Shown here: positions 1 to 5,563 of the stretch, piece after piece | Numbering within the stretch: the stretch's first letter is position 1 | Layout of the letters: every line of letters begins with the position of its first letter | DNA from: Actinomycetota bacterium | GTDB taxonomy: Bacteria; Actinomycetota; Actinomycetes; Actinomycetales; Microbacteriaceae | Assembly: GCA_009703545.1 (NCBI GenBank) | Contig: WLFX01000076.1 | Span: 1-5,563, forward strand | Reading direction: 5' to 3' | DNA length: 5,563 nucleotides | Notes under the pieces: generated by a model | The model's database searches: none | What the model was told of the DNA's origin: nothing | What the model saw: only the letters and a program-made list of their open reading frames with translations | Translations under genes and position numbers: made by a program

Positions 1-582
1 GTCGACCGATACATGGTGGCCGCATTTGATGCCGGAATTTTGCCAATTCTCTGCGTGACAAAGACCGACCTCGCGGATCCGACTGAATTCCTCGCGCATT
101 TTCACGGCCTCAATGTGCCCGTCGTGACGTCACGTTCGGACGACCCCCCGCTCGCGGAATTGATGGAACTACTCGTTAGCCACACCACGGTCGCGGTTGG
201 CCACTCGGGAGTCGGGAAATCGACGTTAGTTAATGCGTTGATTCCCAGTGCTCATCGTGCGGTTGGCGTCGTCAACGATGTGACAGGTCGAGGTCGCCAC
301 ACGTCGTCCTCGACCGCATCGTTCCGTTTCCCCGGTGGCGGTTGGCTCATCGACACCCCTGGAGTTCGGTCCTTCGGGTTGGGACACGTTCGTCCCGAAT
401 CCGTCCTCGCAGCGTTTACGGATTTGGCTGAGATTGCCGAGGATTGCCCGCGCGGATGCAACCACTTTGACGCCGACTGCGCGATGGTAGAAGCAGTTGC
501 CGCCGACGCACTCGGTTCGGAAGGGGCGGCACGACTCGATTCGGTTCAGCGATTAATACAGTCGCTCGATTCCGTGGCGTAA
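1..582 (+). CDS. rsgA: Ribosome small-subunit-dependent GTPase A, 3' part (5' end outside window)
   Basis: RsgA (YjeQ/YloQ) is a cytoplasmic GTPase that binds the maturing 30S subunit and helps its late assembly. The frame is open from base 1, so the internal ATG at 13 is not the start; 193 C-terminal residues are visible, and the N-terminal OB-fold lies to the left. Motifs follow the circularly permuted order typical of the family (fragment numbering): G4 TKTD at 20-23, then the P-loop GHSGVGKST at 67-75, the switch-I signature GRGRHT at 96-101, and G3 DTPG at 118-121. A zinc knuckle follows with C149, C153, H155 and C160; its C-P-R-G-C spacing is one residue shorter than the E. coli form and is what I recall from actinobacteria. 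The TAA stop lies 9 nt before hisN, so co-transcription is likely. Family assignment is very secure; only the N-terminus is missing. Confidence 0.96.
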   Translation, partial: VDRYMVAAFDAGILPILCVTKTDLADPTEFLAHFHGLNVPVVTSRSDDPPLAELMELLVSHTTVAVGHSGVGKSTLVNALIPSAHRAVGVVNDVTGRGRHTSSSTASFRFPGGGWLIDTPGVRSFGLGHVRPESVLAAFTDLAEIAEDCPRGCNHFDADCAMVEAVAADALGSEGAARLDSVQRLIQSLDSVA

Positions 583-591
583 CCTTCAGTC

Positions 592-1392
592 ATGTCCATG
601 ACGATTCACGACGACCTCGCTCTCGCACGTTCGCTTGCCGCCATGGCCGATCTGGTGTCAATGCGACGCTACGAATCCCAGGATTTCACCGTCACCACAA
701 AGCCCGATCAAACTCCCGTCACCGAAGCGGACCGCGAAGTCGAACACGCGATTCGTGAGGGGCTCGCGGCCGCGCGACCGGGCGATGCGATCTTGGGTGA
801 AGAGTTCGGTGCCACCGGCCATCAGGATGGCGAGCACCGTCCCCATCGCCAGTGGATCATCGACCCGATCGACGGCACTGCTAACTTCCTGCGACGAGTG
901 CCGATTTGGGGAACCCTGATTGCTCTCGCGGTCGATGGCGTTCCCGTCGTTGGCGTCGTGTCCGCCCCCGCACTTAACCAGCGCTGGTGGGGTGCGACGG
1001 GCCAGGGTGCCTATACTCAGCGCGCCGGAAAACACGAAGAGCGCATGTCAGTGAGCGCGGTCACGTCTCTTGATGACGCGGTGGTCTCGTACAACTCTCT
1101 GCCCGGTTGGATCGACGCTCGCCGCGGTGACCAGGCCATCGCACTCGCGACCTCTGCGTGGCGAGCACGAGCGATAGGTGACATGTGGGCGTACATGCTT
1201 GTCGCCGAAGGTGCAATCGATGTCGCGACTGAATGCGGGCTCCAGCCCTATGACATGGCGGCGCTTATTCCGATTGTCGAGGAGGCCGGTGGTCGATTCA
1301 CCGATATCGACGGACTCGACGGACCATGGCACGGCACCGCGTGCGCAACGAACGGACACTTGCACGACGCGGTTCTCTCGACCCTTCGGTAG
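592..1392 (+). CDS. hisN: Histidinol-phosphate phosphatase, inositol-monophosphatase fold
   Basis: This 266-residue protein belongs to the Mg2+-dependent, Li+-sensitive inositol monophosphatase superfamily. In actinobacteria such as Corynebacterium glutamicum and Mycobacterium, the HisN member dephosphorylates L-histidinol phosphate, the penultimate stage of histidine synthesis. Metal and phosphate sites are intact: K37 and the PVTEAD segment to D47, GEE at 69-71, DPIDGT at 91-96 (D91 and D94 metal ligands), and YDMAAL with D221 before EAGG at 231-234. The stretch around GDMWAYMLVAEGAIDVA (196-212) resembles HisN more than SuhB or CysQ. The ATG at 592 gives full length; a second ATG at 598 (Met3) is possible. 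There is no clear Shine-Dalgarno sequence in the 9-nt gap after rsgA, so coupling to rsgA translation is likely. Gene order rsgA-hisN is familiar from actinobacteria. A general inositol-phosphate phosphatase is the main alternative. Confidence 0.88.
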   Translation: MSMTIHDDLALARSLAAMADLVSMRRYESQDFTVTTKPDQTPVTEADREVEHAIREGLAAARPGDAILGEEFGATGHQDGEHRPHRQWIIDPIDGTANFLRRVPIWGTLIALAVDGVPVVGVVSAPALNQRWWGATGQGAYTQRAGKHEERMSVSAVTSLDDAVVSYNSLPGWIDARRGDQAIALATSAWRARAIGDMWAYMLVAEGAIDVATECGLQPYDMAALIPIVEEAGGRFTDIDGLDGPWHGTACATNGHLHDAVLSTLR

Positions 1393-1401
1393 TCTTGGGT
1401 A

Positions 1402-1920
1402 GTGCCCGCCTTCCCGCTCTCGAACTTTCGTCTAGCCTCTGTGTTGATTGTTTCCGCATTGTCGCTCACGGGATGCACCATGATTTCTACCCTCGTCGAT
1501 ACCTATGGCGGTGGACCCAGTCCTGTGGTGACACCGACAGTCACTCCGACCTTCCCTCCGACAGGGATAGTCGAATTGGCGATTGGCGACTGTCTTGACC
1601 AAATGAACCTGGAAGACGGGATCAACTCCACGGAGCCCGTTGTGGAGTGCGATTCCGAACATGACCTTGAAGTGTTCGCCTCTCTGACCGTCGACGGCAC
1701 CGCGTACCCCTCGGTCGAAGATTTGGTGAGTTTTGGCAGCAAACAGTGTGCGCTCGAGTTCAAGACATTTGTTGGGCTTGACTTCGGTATCTCGGCGCTG
1801 GATTTTCAGTACTACTACCCCACCGAATCGTCGTGGGCGAAGGGCGATCGTGGGGTCGATTGCGTCATTTTTGATCCGACCCAGCGCACAACAGGAACTC
1901 TCGCCGACGCCAAGCGCTAG
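1402..1920 (+). CDS. Secreted lipoprotein with Septum_form-type domain
   Basis: A 172-residue predicted lipoprotein using a GTG start 9 nt after the hisN stop; a weak GGG at 1397-1399 is the only ribosome-binding hint. This start yields a signal peptide (one Arg at 10, hydrophobic 11-22) ending in the lipobox LTGC with C25 as the lipidated residue; the internal ATG near 1480 would lose it. A Pro/Thr/Val-rich spacer (about 37-54) tethers the domain outside the membrane. The domain (55-165) has the pattern I associate with the actinobacterial septum formation family (PF13845): GDC with C64, a VECDSEHDLEVFA segment with C83, a C116-A-L-E-F segment, and a W..GDRGVDC ending with C154. The four cysteines probably form two disulfides. 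The family's name comes from annotation; its biochemical role is poorly known, so I do not claim a division function. It is probably the last gene of the rsgA-hisN transcript, and its TAG overlaps the stop of the opposite kinase gene. Confidence 0.85.
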   Translation: MPAFPLSNFRLASVLIVSALSLTGCTMISTLVDTYGGGPSPVVTPTVTPTFPPTGIVELAIGDCLDQMNLEDGINSTEPVVECDSEHDLEVFASLTVDGTAYPSVEDLVSFGSKQCALEFKTFVGLDFGISALDFQYYYPTESSWAKGDRGVDCVIFDPTQRTTGTLADAKR

Positions 1921-3062
1921 TACACGCGATGCGCACCGCGCGACGGTGTCACCACAAACAATTCAGGTTCGCCCAACTGTTCGTCTGTGAAGGTCTGGCG
2001 AACTTTGCGCTCGACAAACGACAGCAATTCGGTTGGCACGAGGGCGATGACCACCCCACCGAGACCACCACCCGTCATCCGGGCACCCAGAGCGCCGGCC
2101 CGCTGTGCCGATCGAATCGAACGGGTACTGTGCGAGTTGTGCACATCAAAGTCGTTCCTCATCGACAGATACGAGGCAGCAAGAAAGTCCCCGATCGCGC
2201 GCGGACCGTCGGACAACAACAATTCGGCAACCGCTACCACTCGAGCGTTTTCGGTGACCACGTGACGGACCCGTCGGTATGTTTCCTCGTCCTGAGTTTC
2301 GCGCACACGCTGCAGGTCATTGACGGCGAGGTCGCGCAGCGTCTCGACTCCGAGCGAGCCGGCCGCTCGTTGACACGACGTGCGCCTATCCTGATTGGCC
2401 GCCCCGCCAGGCGAACGATGTCCGTCCGACACGATGACAAGGAGCGCGAGCCCGGCATCGGCAATGGCAAAGGGAACCACTGAGGCCTCGGCCAATTGGC
2501 AGTCAACGAGCACCGCCGAGTCCGTTTCCCCAAACATCGCCGTCGCCGTGTCGACCATCGTCGTCGGCGTGCCCACCATGTCGTGTTCCGCCCGTTGGCA
2601 GGCGTGAACCAATTCCATTCGCCCGAGGTCGATTTCCCACAAGTCATTCACCGCAACCGCGACGGCACTGGCGATCGCCGACGAGATCCCGAAATCCGGG
2701 CCGGCGGGGATATCCGAATCAATCACGATATCCAATCCTGACGCTCCGCTGCGTGAACCGCCCAACGCCCACAACACCCCTAGCGGCACTGCAGCCCAGC
2801 CACTCACGGACCCCGGCACACACCGAGTCAATTCCACCGTGGTCGCATCACCAAATGGCGAGACGACGCGCACGCGACCGTCATCCCGAACTCCGACGGC
2901 GACGACCACGCTGTGGTCGGTTGCGATGACTAGAGACAATCCCGCGTTGTAATCGGTGTGATCCCCGATGATGGTGAGCTGGCCGGGTGCGGACCACACG
3001 CCAAGGGGCTCTGCCCCGACGACTTCGGTGAATCGAGTCGTCACCCGATCAACCAGTGTCAT
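1917..3062 (-). CDS. galK: Divergent galactokinase-family GHMP kinase
   Basis: Galactokinase makes galactose-1-phosphate from galactose and ATP. This 381-residue protein matches GalK in length and architecture, with long GalK-like stretches such as LVHACQRAEHDMVG (151-164), TLRDL (241-245) and ALGARMTGGGLGG (324-336). The ATG at 3062 is chosen because it puts motif 1 at the usual depth and leaves a 10-nt gap to the desaturase; an in-frame start at 3125 would overlap that gene by 53 nt. The catalytic Asp is kept (D171), as are H35 and D37. However, motif 1 reads APGQLTIIGDHTDY, so the usual Arg, Asn and Glu are Q28, T30 and D34. The Gly/Ser-rich motif 2 is irregular (GPDFGISSA, 121-129), GIMDQ is TMVDT (168-172), the galactose-contacting Tyr before RR is N223, and the usual DYEVSCPELD segment is DFDVHNSHST (304-313). 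No galT, galE or sugar transporter is in view. It could be a true but drifted GalK, a kinase of another sugar, or a decaying copy; the frame is intact. Confidence 0.8.
   Translation of the reverse strand: MTLVDRVTTRFTEVVGAEPLGVWSAPGQLTIIGDHTDYNAGLSLVIATDHSVVVAVGVRDDGRVRVVSPFGDATTVELTRCVPGSVSGWAAVPLGVLWALGGSRSGASGLDIVIDSDIPAGPDFGISSAIASAVAVAVNDLWEIDLGRMELVHACQRAEHDMVGTPTTMVDTATAMFGETDSAVLVDCQLAEASVVPFAIADAGLALLVIVSDGHRSPGGAANQDRRTSCQRAAGSLGVETLRDLAVNDLQRVRETQDEETYRRVRHVVTENARVVAVAELLLSDGPRAIGDFLAASYLSMRNDFDVHNSHSTRSIRSAQRAGALGARMTGGGLGGVVIALVPTELLSFVERKVRQTFTDEQLGEPELFVVTPSRGAHRVY
1933..1949 (+). terminator. Possible short hairpin after the lipoprotein gene
   Basis: CACCG (1934-1938) and CGGTG (1944-1948) can pair around a 5-nt CGCGA loop, with a G-U pair extending the stem at 1933/1949. 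It starts 12 nt after the plus-strand stop and lies inside the 3' end of the opposite kinase gene. It lacks a U-tract, so it could only act as a weak or non-canonical terminator; chance in GC-rich coding DNA is equally likely. Confidence 0.2.
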
Positions 3063-3072
3063 GCTCGGAAAA

Positions 3073-4161
3073 TTACCAGCGGGGTCGCATGTCCGCAACC
3101 ATCGGACAGACGAACGGGTCGACATTGTTACTCAGACCGACCTTGTTCAAATAGACGATGATCGCCTTGTACGACGACATGAGGTTCATCTCGACCAGGG
3201 TGATGTTTTTGTCCGCGCAGTAGGCCATGACGATATCGTGCGCGCGCTTAAGGTAAGGGCGGGCCATCGACGGGAAGAGGTGGTGTTCAACTTGATAGTT
3301 GAGTCCGCCCATCAGGTTGTCCTTGAGCCAGCTTCCGCGAATGTTACGACTGGTGAGGACCTGACGCTCGAAAAAGTCAAGCTTGACGTCGCGCGGAACG
3401 AGGGGCATCCCCTTGTGGTTCGGCGCAAAAGCGGCGCCCATGAAGAACCCGAAGATCATCATCATGAACATCCACAATGCAATAGCCCACAGCCACCCGA
3501 ACATGAGCCCCATGATGACGTAGGGAGCCGTCTGCCGAACGACCATCAGCGCGAACTCGAGAACACGAATTCCAATCGGCCGTTCGGTGCGACGCAGCGC
3601 CGAGAACGAGTCAAGCAGAAGGTCAAAACCGGTCAAGAATAACAGGGCGGGGAAAAGGTAACCCTGGCGATTCGAGATCCAACGCTCGATTCCTCGTTTT
3701 TCGTCGCGCGATTCGACGGTGAAACTGAGTACGCGAATCGCGATGTCGGGGTCCTGGCCAATCTGATTCGGTTTTTGATGGTGCTTGTTGTGCTTCCGCA
3801 TCCAGAAACCATAGGACAGCCCAGCGAACAGGTTCGAGAGCAACAGTCCAGCCCAATCGTTCCATTTGTTGTTGCGGAAAATTTGTCGGTGAGCCGCTTC
3901 GTGCGCGATGAATCCGTACTGGGCCCCGAGGACTCCGAGTAATCCAGCAATGAGGAATGCGACGCCGATCACGACACCGTCGTGAAGTTCGGAAGCTCCC
4001 AGGAAGCCGCCAGCAACCCACAGTCCGACCGCGAGTACAGAGATGACCGCGAGGCGAATGACGTAGAAGCTCGGGTTCTTTTTCAAGAGGCCGGCCTCTT
4101 TGACACGTGCGAGAAGCTCGGTGTAATTCGACGTCAGTGGGACGAGAAGAGTTGCGCTCAT
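3073..4161 (-). CDS. Membrane fatty-acid desaturase, DesA3-like
   Basis: A 362-residue integral-membrane di-iron desaturase (PF00487) that inserts a double bond into acyl chains of lipids or acyl-CoA, using O2 and electrons from a separate reductase. All three histidine boxes are present: HEAAH at 87-91, HNKHH at 124-128 and QVEHH at 290-294, plus the conserved APNHKGMP (246-253). Box 3 of the QxxHH type and the layout place it in the Delta6-like/DesA3-like subgroup rather than the plain Delta9 FadB type, but position specificity cannot be read from sequence. Hydrophobic spans are at about 33-52, 61-86, 103-119, 167-185 and 204-242, the last long enough for two helices. There is no fused cytochrome b5 or ferredoxin domain, and no reductase gene is in the window. 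The ATG at 4161 follows a CAGGTA weak ribosome-binding site and a perfect inverted repeat. It probably shares a transcript with chrA upstream and certainly looks coupled to the kinase downstream. Confidence 0.92.
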   Translation of the reverse strand: MSATLLVPLTSNYTELLARVKEAGLLKKNPSFYVIRLAVISVLAVGLWVAGGFLGASELHDGVVIGVAFLIAGLLGVLGAQYGFIAHEAAHRQIFRNNKWNDWAGLLLSNLFAGLSYGFWMRKHNKHHQKPNQIGQDPDIAIRVLSFTVESRDEKRGIERWISNRQGYLFPALLFLTGFDLLLDSFSALRRTERPIGIRVLEFALMVVRQTAPYVIMGLMFGWLWAIALWMFMMMIFGFFMGAAFAPNHKGMPLVPRDVKLDFFERQVLTSRNIRGSWLKDNLMGGLNYQVEHHLFPSMARPYLKRAHDIVMAYCADKNITLVEMNLMSSYKAIIVYLNKVGLSNNVDPFVCPMVADMRPRW

Positions 4162-4171
4162 TACCTGAGTT

Positions 4172-4199
4172 TAGGGGTCTTTTCTATGAGTGACCCCTA
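4172..4199. promoter_or_regulatory. Perfect 8-bp inverted repeat between chrA and the desaturase
   Basis: The arms TAGGGGTC (4172-4179) and GACCCCTA (4192-4199) are fully complementary and flank a 12-nt spacer. The repeat fills most of the 45-nt gap. On the minus strand its 3' arm ends 10 nt before the desaturase ATG. As RNA it would form a stable hairpin just upstream of the weak ribosome-binding site. As DNA it could be a dimeric regulator's operator. Neither strand has a T-run after the arm, so it is not a standard intrinsic terminator. The structure is seen; its role is inferred. Confidence 0.5.
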
Positions 4200-4206
4200 C
4201 TTGTCG

Positions 4207-5532
4207 CTACGCGACGAACGTGGCGAACAACCCCATTATCAGTCCGAGCGATGCTCCCCAGGCGATGACCTCGATAACGGTGCGTCGGAACCGAAACAGC
4301 GCGATCGCTGCCACAAGCGCAATCATGATTCCGATGACATCGACGGACTGGTTTGCGGGGAGAAAGACATTGTGCGCGAAAACCAAGGCGAGGCTCAGCA
4401 CCACCCCAACAACGGCCGCGTTGATCGCGGTGAGAGGACCGGCGAAGACCGTGCGATGCCTGGTCGCCTCGACGTAGGGTCCGCCAGCCAAGATGAAAAA
4501 GAATGACGGCAGGAAGGTGAACCACGTCGCGACGACGGCTGCGAGAATTCCCGAAATCCACGACGTGCCCGCCCCGAGGAATTCTCCAGCGAAGCCGCCC
4601 ACGAAGCCAACAAAGCTCACGAACATGATGAGAGGGCCTGGTGTTGTTTCACCGAGCGCGAGACCATCGACCATCTGCGTCGGCGTTGCCCAGCCCGCGC
4701 TCACTGCACCGTGGAAAACGTAGGGCAGCACGGCGTAGGCACCTCCGAACGTGAGAAGTGCGGCTCCCGAGAAAAACAGAGCCATCTCGACAAGTGAGTT
4801 GTCCGGACCGAGAGTCAGCCACAATGCTCCAACCGGTAATAGCCACGCGGCAAGCGATACGGCCACGGTCCGAACCAGACGCCATCTCGTGATTCGAGCA
4901 TGCGGTGGGGTTGGCGTGGTGTCATCGATAATGGCGGGCCCACCGGAGTTCGCGGCCGACGCATGACCACCCGGGGCGTTAAAGACAGCGGGCGCGACGC
5001 GCGAACCGACAATCCCGATGACAACCGCGACCGCAAGGATGAGGGGGAACAAGGCGCCCGAGATCAGCATTGCAATTGTCGAGAGACCCGCAATCGTCCA
5101 GAGTGCAGGATGACGAAGCGATCGCGACCCGATGCGAAAGACGGCGTGGGCAATGATCGCGACGACTACGGGTTTGATCGCCACAAAAATCCCCATCACA
5201 ATCGCCGTTTCCCCGAACGCGAGGTACAACCACGTCAGGACGATGAGGATTACCAGAGACGGCAGGACGAACAGCGTGCCCGCGATGACTCCGCCTCGCA
5301 CCCCGTGCATGAGCCACCCGATGTAGGTGACGAGCTGTTGGGCCTCGGGGCCGGGCAGGACCATGCAGTAATTGAGTGCGTGTAGAAAGCGTTTCTCTGA
5401 AATCCATCGGCGTTTGACGACAACCTCGTCGTGCAGCATCGAGATTTGGCCAGCCGGTCCACCGAAGCTCGTGAGACCGAGTTTCCACCAATAAGACACC
5501 GCGTCGTGGAATGGAATTGTCGGGTTGGCCAC
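4207..5532 (-). CDS. chrA: Chromate transporter, two-domain CHR family
   Basis: A 441-residue inner-membrane protein of the long CHR family, known from Pseudomonas and Cupriavidus ChrA to expel chromate by proton-coupled transport; some members may carry sulfate or other anions. Both homologous halves are complete. The N-half has FGGPAGQ (23-29) and LPGPEAQQL (59-67); the C-half has FGGAYAVLP (262-270) and TPGPL (297-301). The FGG-to-PGP distance is nearly equal in both halves, about 36-37 residues, showing the internal duplication. A polar linker (about 184-217), rich in Ala, Gly, Thr and Pro, joins them. Around ten or more hydrophobic spans cover the rest. The GTG start at 5532 is chosen because it precedes the first motif with a normal short N-terminus; an AGGGG lies only 1 nt upstream, too close to be a good ribosome-binding site. 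The TAG stop sits 45 nt before the desaturase. The substrate is inferred only from family. Confidence 0.94.
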   Translation of the reverse strand: MANPTIPFHDAVSYWWKLGLTSFGGPAGQISMLHDEVVVKRRWISEKRFLHALNYCMVLPGPEAQQLVTYIGWLMHGVRGGVIAGTLFVLPSLVILIVLTWLYLAFGETAIVMGIFVAIKPVVVAIIAHAVFRIGSRSLRHPALWTIAGLSTIAMLISGALFPLILAVAVVIGIVGSRVAPAVFNAPGGHASAANSGGPAIIDDTTPTPPHARITRWRLVRTVAVSLAAWLLPVGALWLTLGPDNSLVEMALFFSGAALLTFGGAYAVLPYVFHGAVSAGWATPTQMVDGLALGETTPGPLIMFVSFVGFVGGFAGEFLGAGTSWISGILAAVVATWFTFLPSFFFILAGGPYVEATRHRTVFAGPLTAINAAVVGVVLSLALVFAHNVFLPANQSVDVIGIMIALVAAIALFRFRRTVIEVIAWGASLGLIMGLFATFVA

Positions 5533-5563
5533 GCCCCTAGTTTGTCAGACCCCGATTGACAGA
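5533..5563. other. Leader of chrA, cut by the window edge
   Basis: Only 31 nt upstream of chrA are visible. On the minus strand AGGGG is 1 nt from the GTG start, and no convincing promoter pair fits. On the plus strand a TTGACA hexamer at 5556-5561 matches the -35 consensus and would drive transcription out of the window, but its -10 partner is not visible. The region may be a divergent promoter area. Confidence 0.2.

Noticed and set aside
1929..2483. 184-codon open frame on the plus strand, antisense to the kinase
   Set aside because: Low-complexity Arg/His/Thr-rich product with no recognisable motif; it mirrors the codon bias of the real kinase frame.
3063..3125. Longer kinase start at 3125 giving 21 extra residues
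   Set aside because: It would overlap the desaturase 3' end by 53 nt and add residues before the usual GalK N-terminus; the ATG at 3062 fits family length and gene spacing better.
2968..3642. 224-codon open frame on the plus strand, antisense to the desaturase
   Set aside because: It lies inside two well-supported genes, its product is rich in His, Arg, Glu and Asp with no domain pattern, and long antisense frames are expected in GC-rich coding DNA.
4180..4215. Possible promoter for the desaturase within the chrA gap (minus strand TAGAAA with TAGCGA 17 nt upstream)
   Set aside because: The -35-like hexamer matches only three of six consensus bases and the -10 is weak, so it is not distinguishable from chance.
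4203..4215. GTCGC-TAC-GCGAC small hairpin at the chrA stop codon
   Set aside because: Only 5 bp with a 3-nt loop, no T-run on either strand, and mostly inside coding sequence; too weak to call a terminator.
3982..4506. 174-codon plus-strand open frame spanning the chrA-desaturase gap
   Set aside because: Extremely polar Asp/Glu/Arg/His composition, no ribosome-binding site, and it overlaps two clear opposite-strand membrane-protein genes.
4900..5385. 161-codon plus-strand open frame antisense to chrA
   Set aside because: Arg/Asp/Asn-rich product typical of the reverse complement of membrane-protein codons; no domain.
1..5563. Mobile elements, CRISPR repeats, tRNA/rRNA genes or a defence system
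   Set aside because: No terminal inverted repeats, transposase motifs, regularly spaced repeats, tRNA-like sequences or defence-type domains were seen, and nearly all DNA is accounted for by six metabolic, ribosome-assembly or membrane genes.

Overview
The window looks like chromosomal DNA of an actinobacterium with moderately high GC. A Micrococcales/Microbacteriaceae-type organism is plausible, but this is inferred from protein character and gene order and not proven. The clues are an RsgA with the actinobacterial C-P-R-G-C zinc knuckle, an rsgA-hisN gene pair, a Septum_form-type lipoprotein, GTG starts, and a DesA3-like membrane desaturase. I see no RNA gene, insertion sequence, phage gene, CRISPR array or attachment site. 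About 97-98% of the window is coding.

Left half, plus strand (1-1920): a compact run of three genes with 9-nt gaps. First is the 3' part of rsgA, a circularly permuted GTPase for 30S ribosome maturation. Next is hisN, an inositol-monophosphatase-fold histidinol-phosphate phosphatase. Last is a small secreted lipoprotein of the Septum_form family. They are probably one transcript whose start lies left of the window.

Right half, minus strand (5532 down to 1917): chrA, a full-length two-domain chromate/anion transporter; then a three-His-box fatty-acid desaturase; then a galactokinase-family GHMP kinase. The chrA-to-desaturase gap is 45 nt and holds a perfect 8-bp inverted repeat. The desaturase-to-kinase gap is 10 nt, so these two are probably translated in a coupled way. 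The two blocks converge and share the palindrome CTAG at 1917-1920, which supplies the TAG stop of both terminal genes and leaves no intergenic space for a terminator.

The most unusual item is the kinase. It has the length and backbone of GalK, the catalytic Asp and the last Gly-rich motif, but many residues that bind sugar or ATP in true galactokinases are changed. It stands beside a desaturase and an anion transporter with no Leloir-pathway gene in view, so it may have another substrate or be losing activity. The proximity of rsgA and a convergent DesA3-like desaturase recalls, from memory, the M. tuberculosis Rv3228/Rv3229c neighbourhood, with different genes inserted here. Apart from that the region is ordinary housekeeping and accessory metabolism, and I found no clear novel multi-gene system.
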